Source of the DNA: CAVTYH01 sp963738835 | GTDB lineage: Bacteria > Planctomycetota > Planctomycetia > Pirellulales > JADZDJ01 | DNA length: 64,000 nt | Direction: 5' to 3' | NCBI GenBank assembly: GCA_963738835.1 | Contig: CAVTYH010000001.1 | Span: 1,054,001 to 1,118,000, forward strand | Part shown: positions 19,603 to 31,584 of the stretch, in pieces | Layout: the number at the start of each line of letters is the position of its first letter | Position numbering within the stretch: position 1 is the first letter of the stretch | Program-made: the position numbers and the translations under genes | Notes under the pieces: model-generated | What the model saw: only the letters and a program-made list of their open reading frames with translations | The model's database searches: none | What the model was told of the DNA's origin: nothing

Positions 19603-22600
19603 ATGATTCTCAAGAAGTCGCATGGCAGGTATGTTTTCATCTGCGCAGTTTTCTTGCTCGATCTAGCGCCGCTAGCGCCAATCCAACATTCTGGACGAAT
19701 ACGTCGGGAGGCTTATGGAACGAGCCGACGAATTGGAGTATCGGTGTCCCGGTGAATTTTGACACGGCGATTTTCGATCTTTCCAACACGTACACCGTGA
19801 CGTTCGACGTCACGACTCCCAATATCATTCTCGATCTGTTCAACGGCAATGTCACGTTCGCCCTGTCGGGCCAGACCCTTAACGCGACGGGTGGCGGTGT
19901 CATCGTGGGTCCGTTCGGCAAAACCGGACGCCTGACGGTGCTCAACGGGCAGGTGGTGTCGACGGGTGTTTCCGTCGGAACTGTTAGCGCTGCCACCGGT
20001 TTCTTGACCATTTCGACGGGGGCCGAGTGGTCGGCCACTAGCGGCACTTTCGCCGTCGGCGACGGCGGCAGCGGCACGTTGACTATCAGTGGCGGCGGAC
20101 AGCTTACCTCGATTGCAACGTCCATCGGCAGACTTGTCACCGGCGTCGGCGCCGCGACAGTCACAGGAAGCGATTCGCTGTGGACCATTGCGGCTGGCGG
20201 TTCGATCAACGTTGGACAGAGCGGATCGGCGCGCTCACGGTTTCCGGCGGCGGCTCGGTCGTCTCAAACGTGAACGTGACGGTCGGCAGTTCCGCCGGCA
20301 GTTCGGGAAGCATTATCGTCAGCGGGACTTCTTCCCATCTGGATGCAATGAGCCACAACCTCCTCATCGGCAGCAGCGGCGCGGGCCAGTTGACCATATC
20401 CGGCGGCGGCACCGTCGATTGTGGCTCGGTGTTCATCGGCAACCTCGCCGGGTCCAGCGGAGACGTTGCCATCAGCGGAACTGGATCCACCTTGAACACG
20501 AACGGATCGTTCAATGTGGGCAATAGCGGCGCCGGCACGCTGACTATCGCCACGAGCGGCACCTTGAACACGATGGGTGGGATCACCGCTATTATCGGCA
20601 GCGGTGGCTCGAGCACCGGCACCGTGATGATGTCTGGCAGCGGGTCGAAATGGAATGCTGAAGGGGGAATTCTCGTCGGCAGCGTTGGCACCGGGAACCT
20701 CATTGTGCAAAGCGGCGCGACAATCAACACGCTTGGCAGTCTAACCGTGACGAATCTCACCGGCACACTGACGATCGACGGCGGCACCATCGATGTCGGC
20801 AGTACATTAGCGCGCAATGGGACGTTCAACTTTAACGACGGCACGCTGATCGTACGTGGTATTTTCGACAATGGCATTGCGTCGGTTCCGCTGGTGATCG
20901 ACGGTGATACGACCACGGCCCTGCCCACATTGCAACTCATCGGCAATTCTGCTACGACCGAAGTGACTTCCATCACTGTCGGCAACAAGCGGCAAGGGGC
21001 GATGGTGTTGAGCGACGGGCGCTCGGTCAACGCGGGCGCCAATAACATTTCGATCGGCGCCGGGGCCGGCAGCAGTGGCAGCATCACCCTTGGCGGCGCA
21101 GGAACCTCCCTCTCCACGACCGGAACCACGACAGTCGGCGGCAGCGGCAGCAATGCGGGCGGCACTGGTGTAATGACCATTGGCCCCGGCGCCGGCCTTT
21201 CGACGGGGTCGCTGATTCTGTTCCCAGGTGGCACGGTCAACCTCGATGGCGGCGTGATTTTCATGAGCATTTTCAGCGCCAATGGGGGCAAAGTTAATTT
21301 TAACTCCGGCACGATCGGTTTCACCGTCGCCAACCTGAGCGCTGCCCATTTGGACGCATTACTTGGTGCGGATCATAGCCTGGGCTTCGGCAAAGTATTG
21401 ACATCGTCCAATGCCACCGCGTTGCTTGGGCCTGTGACGGTCAACGGCGGATCACTTTCGACCGGAACCTCACTCACTAACAGTAGCGCCTTGGTCGTAT
21501 CGGGCGGCACGGTCACGGCAAACACGACGATCACCAACGACATCGGTAGGCTCCTGCAAATTTCCAGCACGGGATCAGTGAGCGGCGTCTCGGGAATCAA
21601 CAACAACGGAACGATCGAGCTCATCAACAACAGTATTGCCACCAGCGGTGGCACACTGACCAACAACGGTGCCATTCGGGGCACGGGGCTCATCGGCAAC
21701 AATCTGACGAATAGCGCCACAGGCCAGGTGCAACTTTCCACCGGCAACCGGCTGGAGTTCCAGGGTGCCACGAACACCAATAACGGCCTGGTGTCGTTGA
21801 CCGGGGGTGAAGCGGTATTTACAGGCGCGCTAACCAATTCCGCCAATACTGGCCTGATCTCGGGACGCGACGCCATCCTCCGCTTTAACGGCACTCTAAC
21901 AAACAACGGTTCGCTCGCCTTTTCCAACGGCACGATGGACGTGTTCGGCGACATCACCAGCAATCACTTCGTCAACTCTTCGGATCGCAGCCGGATCACG
22001 GTTTCCGCCGGCGGCACGGCCAACTTCTACGACGATGTGACCGTCGCCCCGGGGCAAACCGACATCCAACTCTCGGCCGCAGGCAGCATCGTCAGCAGCG
22101 CGGTCTTTTTCGGCAGCTACAACGGCGGCTCGGTTGGCGGTGGCACGGCGTTTATCGAGGGAGACCACCGTCCCGGCAATAGCCCCGCCACGGTCAGCTT
22201 CGGAGGCGACGTAGCCTACGGTGGCCTGTCGCGGCTGCTAGTAGAAATTGGCGGCGCCACTGCGGGCACCCAGTACGATCAAGTCCACGTGACGGGCCAG
22301 TTATCGCTTGGGGGCGCACTGAATGTTTCGCTTATCAACGGCTTTTCACCGATGGCTGGTGATTCGTTCGATATTCTCGATTGGGGCACCCGCAGCGGCA
22401 CGTTTTCGTCGGTGCAGTTGCCGGTGCTCGACAGCGGCCCGCTGGGTTGGGACACGTCGCAGCTGTACATCGATGGCAAGCTGATCGTGACTCCGTTCGT
22501 ACCCGGCGATTTCAATCGCGATGGCCAAGTCACCAGCGCCGACGTTCCTGCCATGCTCTTGGCGCTGACGGATTTGAACGCCTACACATCCACCAACTCG

Positions 22601-22795
22601 TTAAATCCGACTCAGTTGGCCGCGATTGGCGATTTCGATGGCTCCGGCACGGTGACCAATCACGATATCCAAGGGTTACTCGATTTGGTTGCAACTCTCG
22701 GCGGTGGTTCGGCAGTCGCGGTGCCGGAACCGGCCACGTTGGTGCTGCTCAGCATCGGCGCGCTGGTGATATTTAAGCGTAAGCAGCACCGTTAG
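19603..22795 (+). CDS. PEP-CTERM array gene 2: repeat protein with dockerin, frameshifted
   Basis: About 1,064 residues. The start at 19603 (MILKKSHGRYVFICAVFLLD) follows GGAAGGA at good spacing. A shift near 19665 inside the signal peptide joins it to ASANPTFWTNTSGGLWNEPT, the usual first strand of these proteins. A second shift, one lost C near 20225 (GQSGS-GALTVSGGG), joins the rest. T5SS/PEP-CTERM-type repeats (SGAGQLTISGGGTVDCGSVF) fill the first half, and Asn/Thr/Gly-rich beta repeats the second. A type I dockerin (GDFNRDGQVTSADVPAMLLA; GDFDGSGTVTNHDIQGLLDL) and the tail VPEPATLVLLSIGALVIFKR complete it. Likely a surface or extracellular protein. Confidence 0.85.
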
Positions 22796-23099
22796 TCGGC
22801 TCCAACGCACCGCTCCAATGTCCTGCCCGCAGACTGGCGATCACTTCGGCGTAGCCGTCTTGCGCATCCAACCGCTCGGCCAGCTCCGCGAGCCGAGCCG
22901 AGCCAATATCAGCCGTGGCCCCGGTCATGTGTACGTGAATTGTAGGCGATGGCTTGGCGGAAGAGCAGACGGCCCATTTACGTGGGCTGCCAGGCACACA
23001 AGCGGCGTGCCGCCAGTTTTTCGTTGCGATCCCCATCTTGGAGTGATATGCTGGCCGCAGCAGCGGCCGGTCGTTCGCTTCGTTCGTGAGGATGGCACC
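22796..23099. other. Intergenic region between array genes 2 and 3
   Basis: About 300 bases. It begins with the mfd-derived repeat at 22818-22946 and ends with a GAGGA ribosome site before the start at 23100. No complete gene is seen. Confidence 0.5.
22818..22946 (-). pseudogene. Fragment of the 5' end of mfd (129-bp repeat, copy B)
   Basis: This duplicates 14612-14740 with about six mismatches in 129 bases. On the minus strand it encodes the first 35-40 residues of Mfd (TGATADIGSARLAELAERLD, then DGYAEVIASLRAGH) and then runs into unrelated sequence. It is a remnant left by recombination in the array. Confidence 0.85.
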
Positions 23100-26000
23100 A
23101 TGAGAGCCACCGCCCTATCCAGCGCTCGCAGTCTGGTCGGACTTCTGTGCTTGACGCTCGCGCCTGCGGCGATGCTAGTGCTTGCGGCGCCCGCCGCGGC
23201 CCAGACTTGGTTCGGCACAGTCAACGCCAGCTGGTCTAATGCCAACAACTGGTTCCCGGCCTTTACGCCCACCAGCACCATCAGCACGCAGCTGCAGTTT
23301 CTAAACGCGTCGCCGACGATGGTGACGGCGATGAACGACGATATCGCCGGTACGCTCATGCTGAACAAGATGTCGTACCTGGCCGGGTCGCCGGCGTTCA
23401 CACTCGCCGGAAACCCGTTGGATTTCCGTACCAACTCCAGCGCAACTGCCGTCGATCATCATGAATTCGGCCAACGCCGTCACGATCGGCGACAACTGCG
23501 TGCTCACCAACAACCTAACGGTTACCGGCAGTGGGTCCGGCACGCTCTCGCTGAACGGCCAAATCTCCGGCGCGGGCAGCTTGACCTATTCCGGCGCCGG
23601 CACGCTGTCGCTGGGCACGATTTTGGGGAACACGTACTCCGGCGGTACGGTCGTCGATAGCGGCACACTGCTGCTCGGCGCCGCAGGCGCGATCCCGGTC
23701 AACGGCGATGTCACCGTCGCCAGCGGAGGGACGTTCAACACGAATGGGCTGAGCAACGGCACGTCGGTCAGTACGTTCGCGGCGATCGGCACACTAGCAC
23801 TCAATGGCGGCACGTTCCGCGTGCCGAGCGGCAGCGGCGATTACTGGCTCAACCAGATCAATACGACGAACGGGACGTTGGATTTCACCGGCACGTCCGG
23901 ATTCAAGCTTCATTTCAAGAACGCCGGTGCCGGCATCATGCTTAACGCCAACGAGACGTGGACCGGCGTGGGCACGGTGCAAATCCGCAACGACTCGCAG
24001 AGCCCGTTGTCGATCAGCTACTCCGGTGGCTCCATTTTCAATGCGGGGGTGATCTTCTCCGGCAGCGGCAGCAATCCCAACTTCACCTTTAGCGGCAACA
24101 ACATTCGCCCCGCAAACACGGGCAACACGGCGAACATGAATTTCGTCGGAGGCGCGCTGTTTGCAAACGACATTTCCACCGACGTCGGATCCGGGGCGTT
24201 CGGCACTCTCGGCACCGGAATTATCACGACGACGAGCCTCTACTATGATGGCACTACAGCGACGTCCGCCAAGCCGTTCACGCTTGGAGGTAGTGCACAG
24301 TTTTTGGTGGTCAACGGCGGCGTCAACCTGACGCTGAATGGCGCCATTACTCAGACCGTCTCGGGTGTGGGGTTGACGGTGCGCTCATATCTTGGCCAAG
24401 CCGCAAGTACTCTCACATTGACCGCTGCTAACAGCTATTCGGGCCCGATCGTCGTCTCGGTCAACGGTATTCTCGCGGTGCCAACGATCGGCAACGGCGG
24501 CGTCAATAGCCCGCTCGGCGCTTCGTCAAACTCTCCGGCCAATCTGCAGCTCGGACACGACGACGGGTTGAACCCCCCAACACGCGGCGATTTGCTGCTC
24601 ACTGGGACCAACGCGACTTACATTACTGATCGCAGGGCGACGGTGATCGGCACGTATCCCGATGGGGGCGGTGCAATCGGAGTGCAGAACGCCGGCACGA
24701 CCTTGACCTGGAACGGACTGATCACCGGGTCGGGCGACTTGATCAAGACCGGCGCCGGCACGCTGATACTCGGCAGCTCGGCCAACAATTACACTGGCGG
24801 CACGTACGTCGTGGCGGGCACCTTTTCGCTTGGCAACGGGCCTACGGTCCCGGCCGGCGGGGACGGTCACCGTTTCCAGCGGAGCCGCCTTCAGCCTTAA
24901 CGGGGTCGGTGACAGCCCCGGATCGAGCATCGGGACGCTTGTGCTGAATGGCGGCACCCTGCGAACCGGCGCGCTCAGCTACCCCTATTTCTTCAATAAG
25001 CTGGTCACGGACACGACGGGTTGCACCATTGACGCCGCGGGAACCTCTAGTATTACCAGTCTCGCTTTTTTTGGCGCCGGCGCCAACATCACCATCAACG
25101 GCAACAGCAGCTGGAACGGTCAGTTCTGCGCAATCGAAAACTCCTCGGCCGCGGAGCTGCCGATCACAATCGTCCCCGGAGCGACAGTGACGAGCCAGAT
25201 GAGCCTGGAAAGCGTCAATTTCTCGCCTTCCAGTCCAATCCTTGTGACCGGCGGCGGTACACTCTACCTAACGAACCAGCCTTTCTACTACGCACACGTT
25301 CGCGTTAACCAGGCCCGGCTGAGCATGGACAATCTTGCCGGCGTGTCGCCGACGAATTTCGATCTCTCACTCGACAACGGGATCCTCCAGTACGGCGGGC
25401 CGACAGCATCCGCAACCGGATTCAAGCTGGGCCCCGGCGGCGGGACGCTTGAAATCCTCGGCACAGGCACGACGCTGACGTTGACGGGTGCCATCCCGGG
25501 CACGTTTGCAGGGTTGACCAAGGCCGGCCCCGGCACGCTGGTGCTCACGAACGCCGGCAGCACGTTCAACGGCCTGGCCGTCAACGCCGGCGTCGTGCAG
25601 ACGGCGGACGACGCCGCGCTGGGCAGCGGCCCCGTCACGGTCAACGGCGGCACCCTGCGGTACACGGCGAGTACGGCCTCAGCGCGGACATTCTACCTGA
25701 ACAGCGGCTCGATCGAAGCGGCGAGCGGCGCCACGGTGACCTTCAACGGGGCGACCGTCAACGGCGGTTTTCTGCGCGGCACAGGCATCTTCGCCTTGAC
25801 GGGCAATACGGTGATCAGCGGCGCGACTGCGTTCAACAGTGCGACACTGAATCAGGCCGGGCCGGCCACGCTCAACAACTTCACCAACGGCGGCACTTTT
25901 TCACTGGATGCCGGGTTGGCTACGCCAACCACCATGAGTGGATTTACCAACCAAGGAAGTGGTTCGGTCGCCGTGGGCGCCGGAAGCCAGATCAATGCCA

Positions 26001-26953
26001 GCGATTTCCAGTCGTATGGCCTGCTGACGCTAAATGCAGGACCCTCGGCCGCATCGCCCACCCGACTGACGAATACCGGCGGTTCGCCGCTGTACTTCAA
26101 CGGTGGCAGCCGGACGTTCATCGGTTCGGCCGCCAGCCCGAATCCTCAAACGGCAATCGTGACCTCTGATTTAGAACTGAATGGCGCGCTGCTGGTGAAC
26201 AATGGCACGATCGACGGCACGACGAATGTCAATTACGGCTCCTTGGCCAAAGGCGCCGGAATGTATGGCGTGGTCAACGTGAGCCAAGGCGGCATCTACG
26301 CGCCCGGCAACAGTCCCGGAATTAGCACCGCGGCGGCGGTAAGTTTCGACAGCACTCCCGTTAGCAGCGGCGCTCCGCTGTTGCAGATTGAATTGGGCGG
26401 AACCACGCTGGGAACCCAGTACGATCGGCTCCACGTGACCGGGCCACTCTCGCTGGGCGGCACCCTGCAGGTCTTGCTCGTCAACACCGCTACGTTCACG
26501 CCGGCTGCGGGCGACAGTTTTGACATTCTCGATTGGGGCAGTCTTACGGGCACGTTCTCTCATTTGAATCTTCCCGCGCTCAGCGCGCCCTTGGGTTGGG
26601 ACACATCGCAGCTGTACATCGATGGCAAACTGATCGTGACTCCGTTCGTACCCGGCGATTTCAATCGCGATGGCCAAGTCACCAGCGCCGATATTCCTGC
26701 CATGCTTTCGGCACTGACGGATTTGAACGCCTACAAAACACAATACGGATTATCGGACCCCAACCTGATCGCGATCGGCGATCTGAACAACTCTGGCACG
26801 CTCACCAATGCCGATCTGCAACCGCTGCTCGATCTCATCGCCAATAATTCTGGCTCAGGTTCCGTCGCCGCGGTGCCGGAACCAACGGCAATCGTGCTCT
26901 GTCTGCTCGCTGCCCCGATATTGACGGTGGGCAGTAAGACTCGCCAACGATGA
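23100..26953 (+). CDS. PEP-CTERM array gene 3: autotransporter-repeat protein with dockerin, frameshifted
   Basis: About 1,284 residues, from ATG 23100 with GAGGA nine bases upstream. The signal peptide (LVGLLCLTLAPAAMLVLAAP) ends at AAAQ, followed by WFGTVNASWSNANNW. The body carries autotransporter-associated beta-strand (PATR-type) repeats, for example KTGAGTLILGSSANNYTGGT and KAGPGTLVLTNAGSTFNGL. Shifts lie near 23450 (before IIMNSANAVTIGD) and near 24855 (in the GGCGGGGAC run, before TVTVSSGAAFSLNG). The 3' 859-bp block 25876-26734 is almost identical to one in gene 5. The dockerin (GDFNRDGQVTSADIPAMLSA; GDLNNSGTLTNADLQPLLDL) has a different second half from its neighbours. The tail is VPEPTAIVLCLLAAPILTVG. 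Confidence 0.85.
25876..26734 (+). repeat. 859-bp direct repeat, copy A (array gene 3)
   Basis: The segment from CAACTTCACCAACGG to the codons for LNAY in the dockerin matches 34475-35333 base for base apart from a handful of substitutions noticed near 26190, 26300 and 26712. It encodes the last beta repeats, the LDWGSLTG...LGWDTSQLYIDGK module and the first dockerin half. Confidence 0.92.
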
Positions 26954-27215
26954 GATTGGTTCGGTTGTAAACAACCATCGCGGAATTGTGGCGGTACACG
27001 CCAAAGCCGCCACTTCGCTGTTCGCCCAACCGCTCCAAATCACGGGCCGAATATTTAATTCTCACTATTTCCTGATCTCGGGTTGTATCCCTCACTAATT
27101 GTGGTAGGGTGCGCGAAGCGTTTGCCATTTAGCCGACAGGAGAGATTCGCATGACATAACGAGGGCGCTTGGAGCAAGACGCTGCAAGGTTCTCCGAACC
27201 AAGGAGAATTGTGCC
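26954..27215. other. Intergenic region between array genes 3 and 4
   Basis: About 260 bases containing no supported gene. An AAGGAGAA ribosome site lies at 27201-27208, ahead of gene 4. Confidence 0.45.
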
Positions 27216-30200
27216 ATGAACCGTCACACCATTCCGGATTGTGTTCGCACGTTGACGGCCAGCCGTCAGATCCCCGGTTGCAGGTCGTCCCGCGCCCTGC
27301 TGCTGGCTGCCGTGTATGGGCTGTTACTTCTTTGTCCGGCATTGCACGCTTACGCTGTGGATCGAGCGTGGAACCAACTCGGCCCCGGCGCGTTCGTGTA
27401 CAACACCGCCGCCAATTGGATTCCGAGCGACGCTTTTCCGGCTGCCGGCGACAACGCTAGCTTTGGTTTGAATGGCAACGTGAGCATCTTCCTTGCGCGC
27501 CGAGCGTCGGCAATAACATCACGTTCAGCGACGGGGTTGTCCAGTTCCTCGACGTCGGCGGTTCGGTGCTCAACAACGGTGGAACCGCGACGATCGACGA
27601 CCCGAGTGCAACCAGCCTCGTCGACGGAGCGTTTGTGACCCTTGATAGCGCCAGATGGGATAGTGCCGGCGACGCCACCATTGGAAGCGCCGGTGCCGGG
27701 ACGGTGACCGTGCAGAGCGGCGGCGACTTCGAGGCCAATCGGTTCTTCATTGGCGATGGGCTCATCGCCAAGGGGGAAGTCACCGTCACCGGTACGGGTT
27801 CGACGCTCAACGCGTCGCTCAACTCGAATGTGAGTCTCTATGCCATCGGCATCAACGGCGGCACGGGGACGCTCCACGTGCTGGCCGGTGCAGACATCAC
27901 GACCAGCAGCACGACGACCGGCGACATCAGCATTGGTGAAGGCGCCGGATCGGTTGGCACGCTGAATATCGACGGCGCCGGCTCGACCGCCGAGTCGGAA
28001 GATATCAATGTCGGCTATGGAGGCACCGGCTCTTTGAACATCACCACCGGCGGGTCCATCGTTCTGACGGATACGGTCGCCACGAACAGGAACTTTACGG
28101 TGGCGCTCACGCTCCAACCCTCGGGAGCGATCGGCACCGGAACCGTGTTGGTGAATGGAGACAGTTCACTCTTGAGCGTGGGAACATTCACCTTGGGGAA
28201 CACTGGCATGGGAGCCGCAACTGTATCCTCCGGCGGTCGAATCACCTCGGGGGCAGGAGCGACGATCGGCAATCTCGCCGGCAGCAGAGGCACGCTCACC
28301 GTGACCGGCGTCGGCGCGCTGGCAGATTCGACGTTTGCAGTGACGGGCAATCTGCTGGTCGGCGAATTTGGCCAGGGTACGTTGCGGGCGGAGCTAGGCG
28401 GCAACGTCACGGTCTCGACCGATTTGGTGATCGGCGATGACATCACCAACACCAGCGACAACAGCGTTACCATCACCGGGGGCGGATCGCTGCTGACCGT
28501 AGGTAATCGTCTAGTGGTTGGCAATGAAGGTGTGGGAAACAGTACTCCAGGCAGCGAAACGACCAATTCGCTAAGCATCACCAGCGGCGCAACCGCCTCG
28601 GCCGCTTTTTTGCGCGTCGCGGAAATCGCCGGCAGCAAAGGCGAGATGTTGGTCAACGGCGCGGGAACCAATTTCAATGCCAGCAATGATGCCGTAGTCG
28701 GCACAGCGGGCACGGGTGCGCTGGAAATTTCCGGCGGCGCCGTGCTGACGACGACCAGCTCGTTTTTTGCCGGTTATTCCGGCGCCGGAAACGGCACAGT
28801 CACCGTCAGCGGCGGCGGCTCGCAGTTGGCCGTCAACGGCAACAACGCAAGCGATACGTTTATCGGCGGATACACTGGGTCGGCGGGCGGTACAGGCACG
28901 GTCCTCATCGAGAACGGCGGTTTCATGAACACGCGACAAAGCGTCTTTCTCGGCGGCAATACGACCGGCAACGGTTCGTTGACCGTCACCGGCCCCGGAT
29001 CGCAGCTCAACTCCGACGACGGTCTCGCCAACGAAGCGACCTACGTCGGCTATGCCAATCGGGGGACGTTGACGATCGCCGATGGGGCGTCGGTTGATAG
29101 CGAACTCGCGCGGATTGGCGAACTCACGACTGTCGGAGCGGGTGAAGCTGCGGCGACCGTCACCGGCGTGAATGGCGCCGCTTCGACCTGGAACGTGAGT
29201 GGGAATGTCGTCGTCGGCGACTTCGGAGTCGGCAGCCTCCATATCACCGCGGGGGGTCGGGTGATCTCGAATTCCTCGGGTGGTGCAGGACTCACCGTGA
29301 TCGGCAACGGGCCAGCGTCCGATGGTTCCTCGGTTCTCATCGACGGCGCAGGCTCGAACTGGACTCACACCGGCTCTGACTTTTCTGTCGGTTACAGCGG
29401 CGGCGACGTCGCCAATCCCGTCACGCTCACGATCCAGAACGGCGGGTCGCTCAACGTTGCACGCATCCTTATCGCCGATTCCACCGGCTCGCGCGGCATC
29501 GCCACGGTCACCGGCGCCAACTCACGGCTGGATGCGTCGACGAACATTTTCGTCGGCGACCAGGCGGTGGGCTTCCTCAACGTAACGGCCGGCGGAGTCG
29601 CCCAGGCGCAGAACGCCATCGAAGTCGGCGGTTTCGCCGCCGGCAACGGCGCCGTGCTGGTCGACGGCGCCGGCTCTCGGCTCGTCTCCGGCGGTTACTT
29701 GTCGCTCGGCGATTCCTCCGCGACCTCCGCCGCCGTCGGGCTGCTCACCATTCAGAACGGCGGAACGGTCGATACCGGCGCCAATGCCTTCGTCGGCCGC
29801 TTCACGTTTGGCAACGGCACCGCCAATGTCAACGACGGCGGTACGTGGAACGTCGACACCTCGATGTACGTCGCCGGCGACGTGGCGACTGCCTCCGCCG
29901 GCGCCGGCACGGGGGTTCTGAACATCAACCCGGGCGGGCGAGTCAACATCACCGACACGCTCAAGGTCTGGAACAAAGGCGTCGTCAACTTCAATGGCGG
30001 CTCGCTCGGGGTATTACAACTGACCACGCTCGCGCGCGTACGGGCAGCACCTTCGATTTCCAAAGTGGCAAGCTGGCCTTCTTGAACAACGCCGGTAACA
30101 ACCGCATCCTCGACGCAGCCGCGCTCGACGACATCTTCAACGCCGACCACACGATCGCCGCCGGCAAGACGCTGCAGATTCTCGGCCCAGTGACGCTCAG

Positions 30201-31260
30201 CGCTCCATTGCGAATTAACGGCGGAGCGTTCGTCCTGGCGTCGGTCAAGCCGGGCAACGAAACGGCGTTTGGCGCCAACCTCGATTGGGACAGCGGCACG
30301 TTGCAGTTCACTAATTCCGGCCTGACCGTCGGAAATTCCGGACTGTTTGGCCACACACTCCTCATGGGCGCGGACCAGACTCTCTTGGTAAGTCAGACGC
30401 TAACCATTGACGCCGGGGCCGAGCTGGTCGTCGCCGGCGGACTTACCACCGGCGGGCTGACAAACAATGGCAATTTGGTCGCCCTCCACACGACGATCAA
30501 CGGCGCGGTGGTCAATAACAATGCGGTCACTGTCGTCGGCACGGTCGATTTCAACGGCCTGGTGAGCGGCCCGGGCAACTTCTTCGGACCCGGCACTGCC
30601 AACTTCAACGGCGGCATGGCCCCCGGCGCCAGTGCCGCGCAAATAAACTTCGAAGGAAACGTGAACCTTAGCAGCAGCAACATCCTGCAGATGGAGCTTG
30701 GCGGCGCGACGCCTGGAACGCAATTCGATCGGTTGCACATCGACGGTCACCTTTCGCTGGCCGGCACCCTACAGGTCTCGCTGCTGAACAATTTTTTCCC
30801 CACGGCGGGCAACATCTTTGATCTGCTCGATTGGGGTACGCAGGACGGCCAGTTCAGTTCCGTGCAACTTCCCAACCTGGGCGGAGCACTGGGCTGGAAT
30901 ACTTCGCAGCTGTACACCTCCGGGCAGCTTTCGGTGGTCAACGTGAATTTCCTGCAAGGCGACTGGAACCGCGATGGCCAGGTAACCGAGGCTGATATTC
31001 TGTCGATGCTCTCGGCGCTGACCGATTTGTCATCTTACGAATCGACCAACTCGCTGAGCCCCACGCAACTGGCCGCGATTGGCGACTTCGATGGCTCCGG
31101 CACGGTGACCAATCGCGATCTTCAAGGGTTGCTGGATCTGGTGGCCAGTCAAAGCGGCGCGGGCTCGGTGGCGGCGGTACCGGAGCCAAATGCGCTAATT
31201 CTGCTGGCGCTGGCCTTTCCTGCGGTGGCTGGAATTGCCCTGCGGCGCAGGCACCAATGA
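27216..31260 (+). CDS. PEP-CTERM array gene 4: T5SS/PEP-CTERM-repeat protein with dockerin, frameshifted
   Basis: About 1,348 residues, the longest of the array. The start follows AAGGAGAA. The signal peptide (ALLLAAVYGLLLLCPALHAY) is followed by RAWNQLGPGAFVYNTAANW. Frame shifts lie near 27485 (before SVGNNITFSDGVVQFLDVGG) and near 30040 (before TGSTFDFQSGKLAFLNNAG). About twenty 49-residue T5SS/PEP-CTERM-type repeats (SGAGNGTVTVSGGGSQLAVN) are present. The C terminus has the LDWGTQDGQFSSVQLPNL module, a type I dockerin (GDWNRDGQVTEADILSMLSA; GDFDGSGTVTNRDLQGLLDL) and the tail VPEPNALILLALAFPAVAGI with RRRHQ. Probably surface-exposed or released. Confidence 0.85.
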
Positions 31261-31584
31261 AATCTCGTTGCAATTCCCACAATCTAAGTGGATAATGCCC
31301 GCACTCTCTGCTGGCTGTCTGGCCCCGCCCGCGGCTCACACCGTCGCCCCGGTCACAGCCGCCAGGACCGTTTGGTCTTTGGTTGGTGATTCTGCAGTGA
31401 CCGGTGTTTCGAGCAGAAGGACCGCACAATTTTTGCGGACGGTGCCTGGCCCGCTGCCCGACCGAAAAGATCGTGGCCTCGTTACACATCAACCGCGAGT
31501 CCCTCAATTTCACGGGAAACAGATGGTGTGCCAGCGCGTGGTCATCCGCGTCCAGAAAATTTCACCAGACGAGGCGCCCCAGCC
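31261..31584. other. Intergenic region between array genes 4 and 5
   Basis: About 320 bases, filled largely by the conserved block 31342-31440 and preceded by GATAATGCCCGCACT near 31289. No gene is seen. Confidence 0.5.
31342..31440. promoter_or_regulatory. Conserved 100-bp block upstream of PEP-CTERM gene 5 (copy B)
   Basis: This is about 90 % identical to 14899-15000, including the outer CCGGTCAC/GTGACCGG inverted repeat and the 16-mer ACAGCCGCCAGGACCG (31355-31370). It lies about 150 bases before the start of gene 5. Here there is no divergent gene, which favours a role for the downstream PEP-CTERM gene or a passive duplication. Confidence 0.5.

Noticed and set aside
20206..22168. Long minus-strand open frames across array genes 2-5
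   Set aside because: They mirror Gly/Thr/Ser-rich repeats, giving Pro/Val/Leu-rich peptides of low complexity with no start signals; they are a by-product of codon bias.
26835..27128. 97-codon minus-strand frame after array gene 3
   Set aside because: Half of it is antisense to the PEP-CTERM tail of gene 3 and the rest lacks any start signal or domain.
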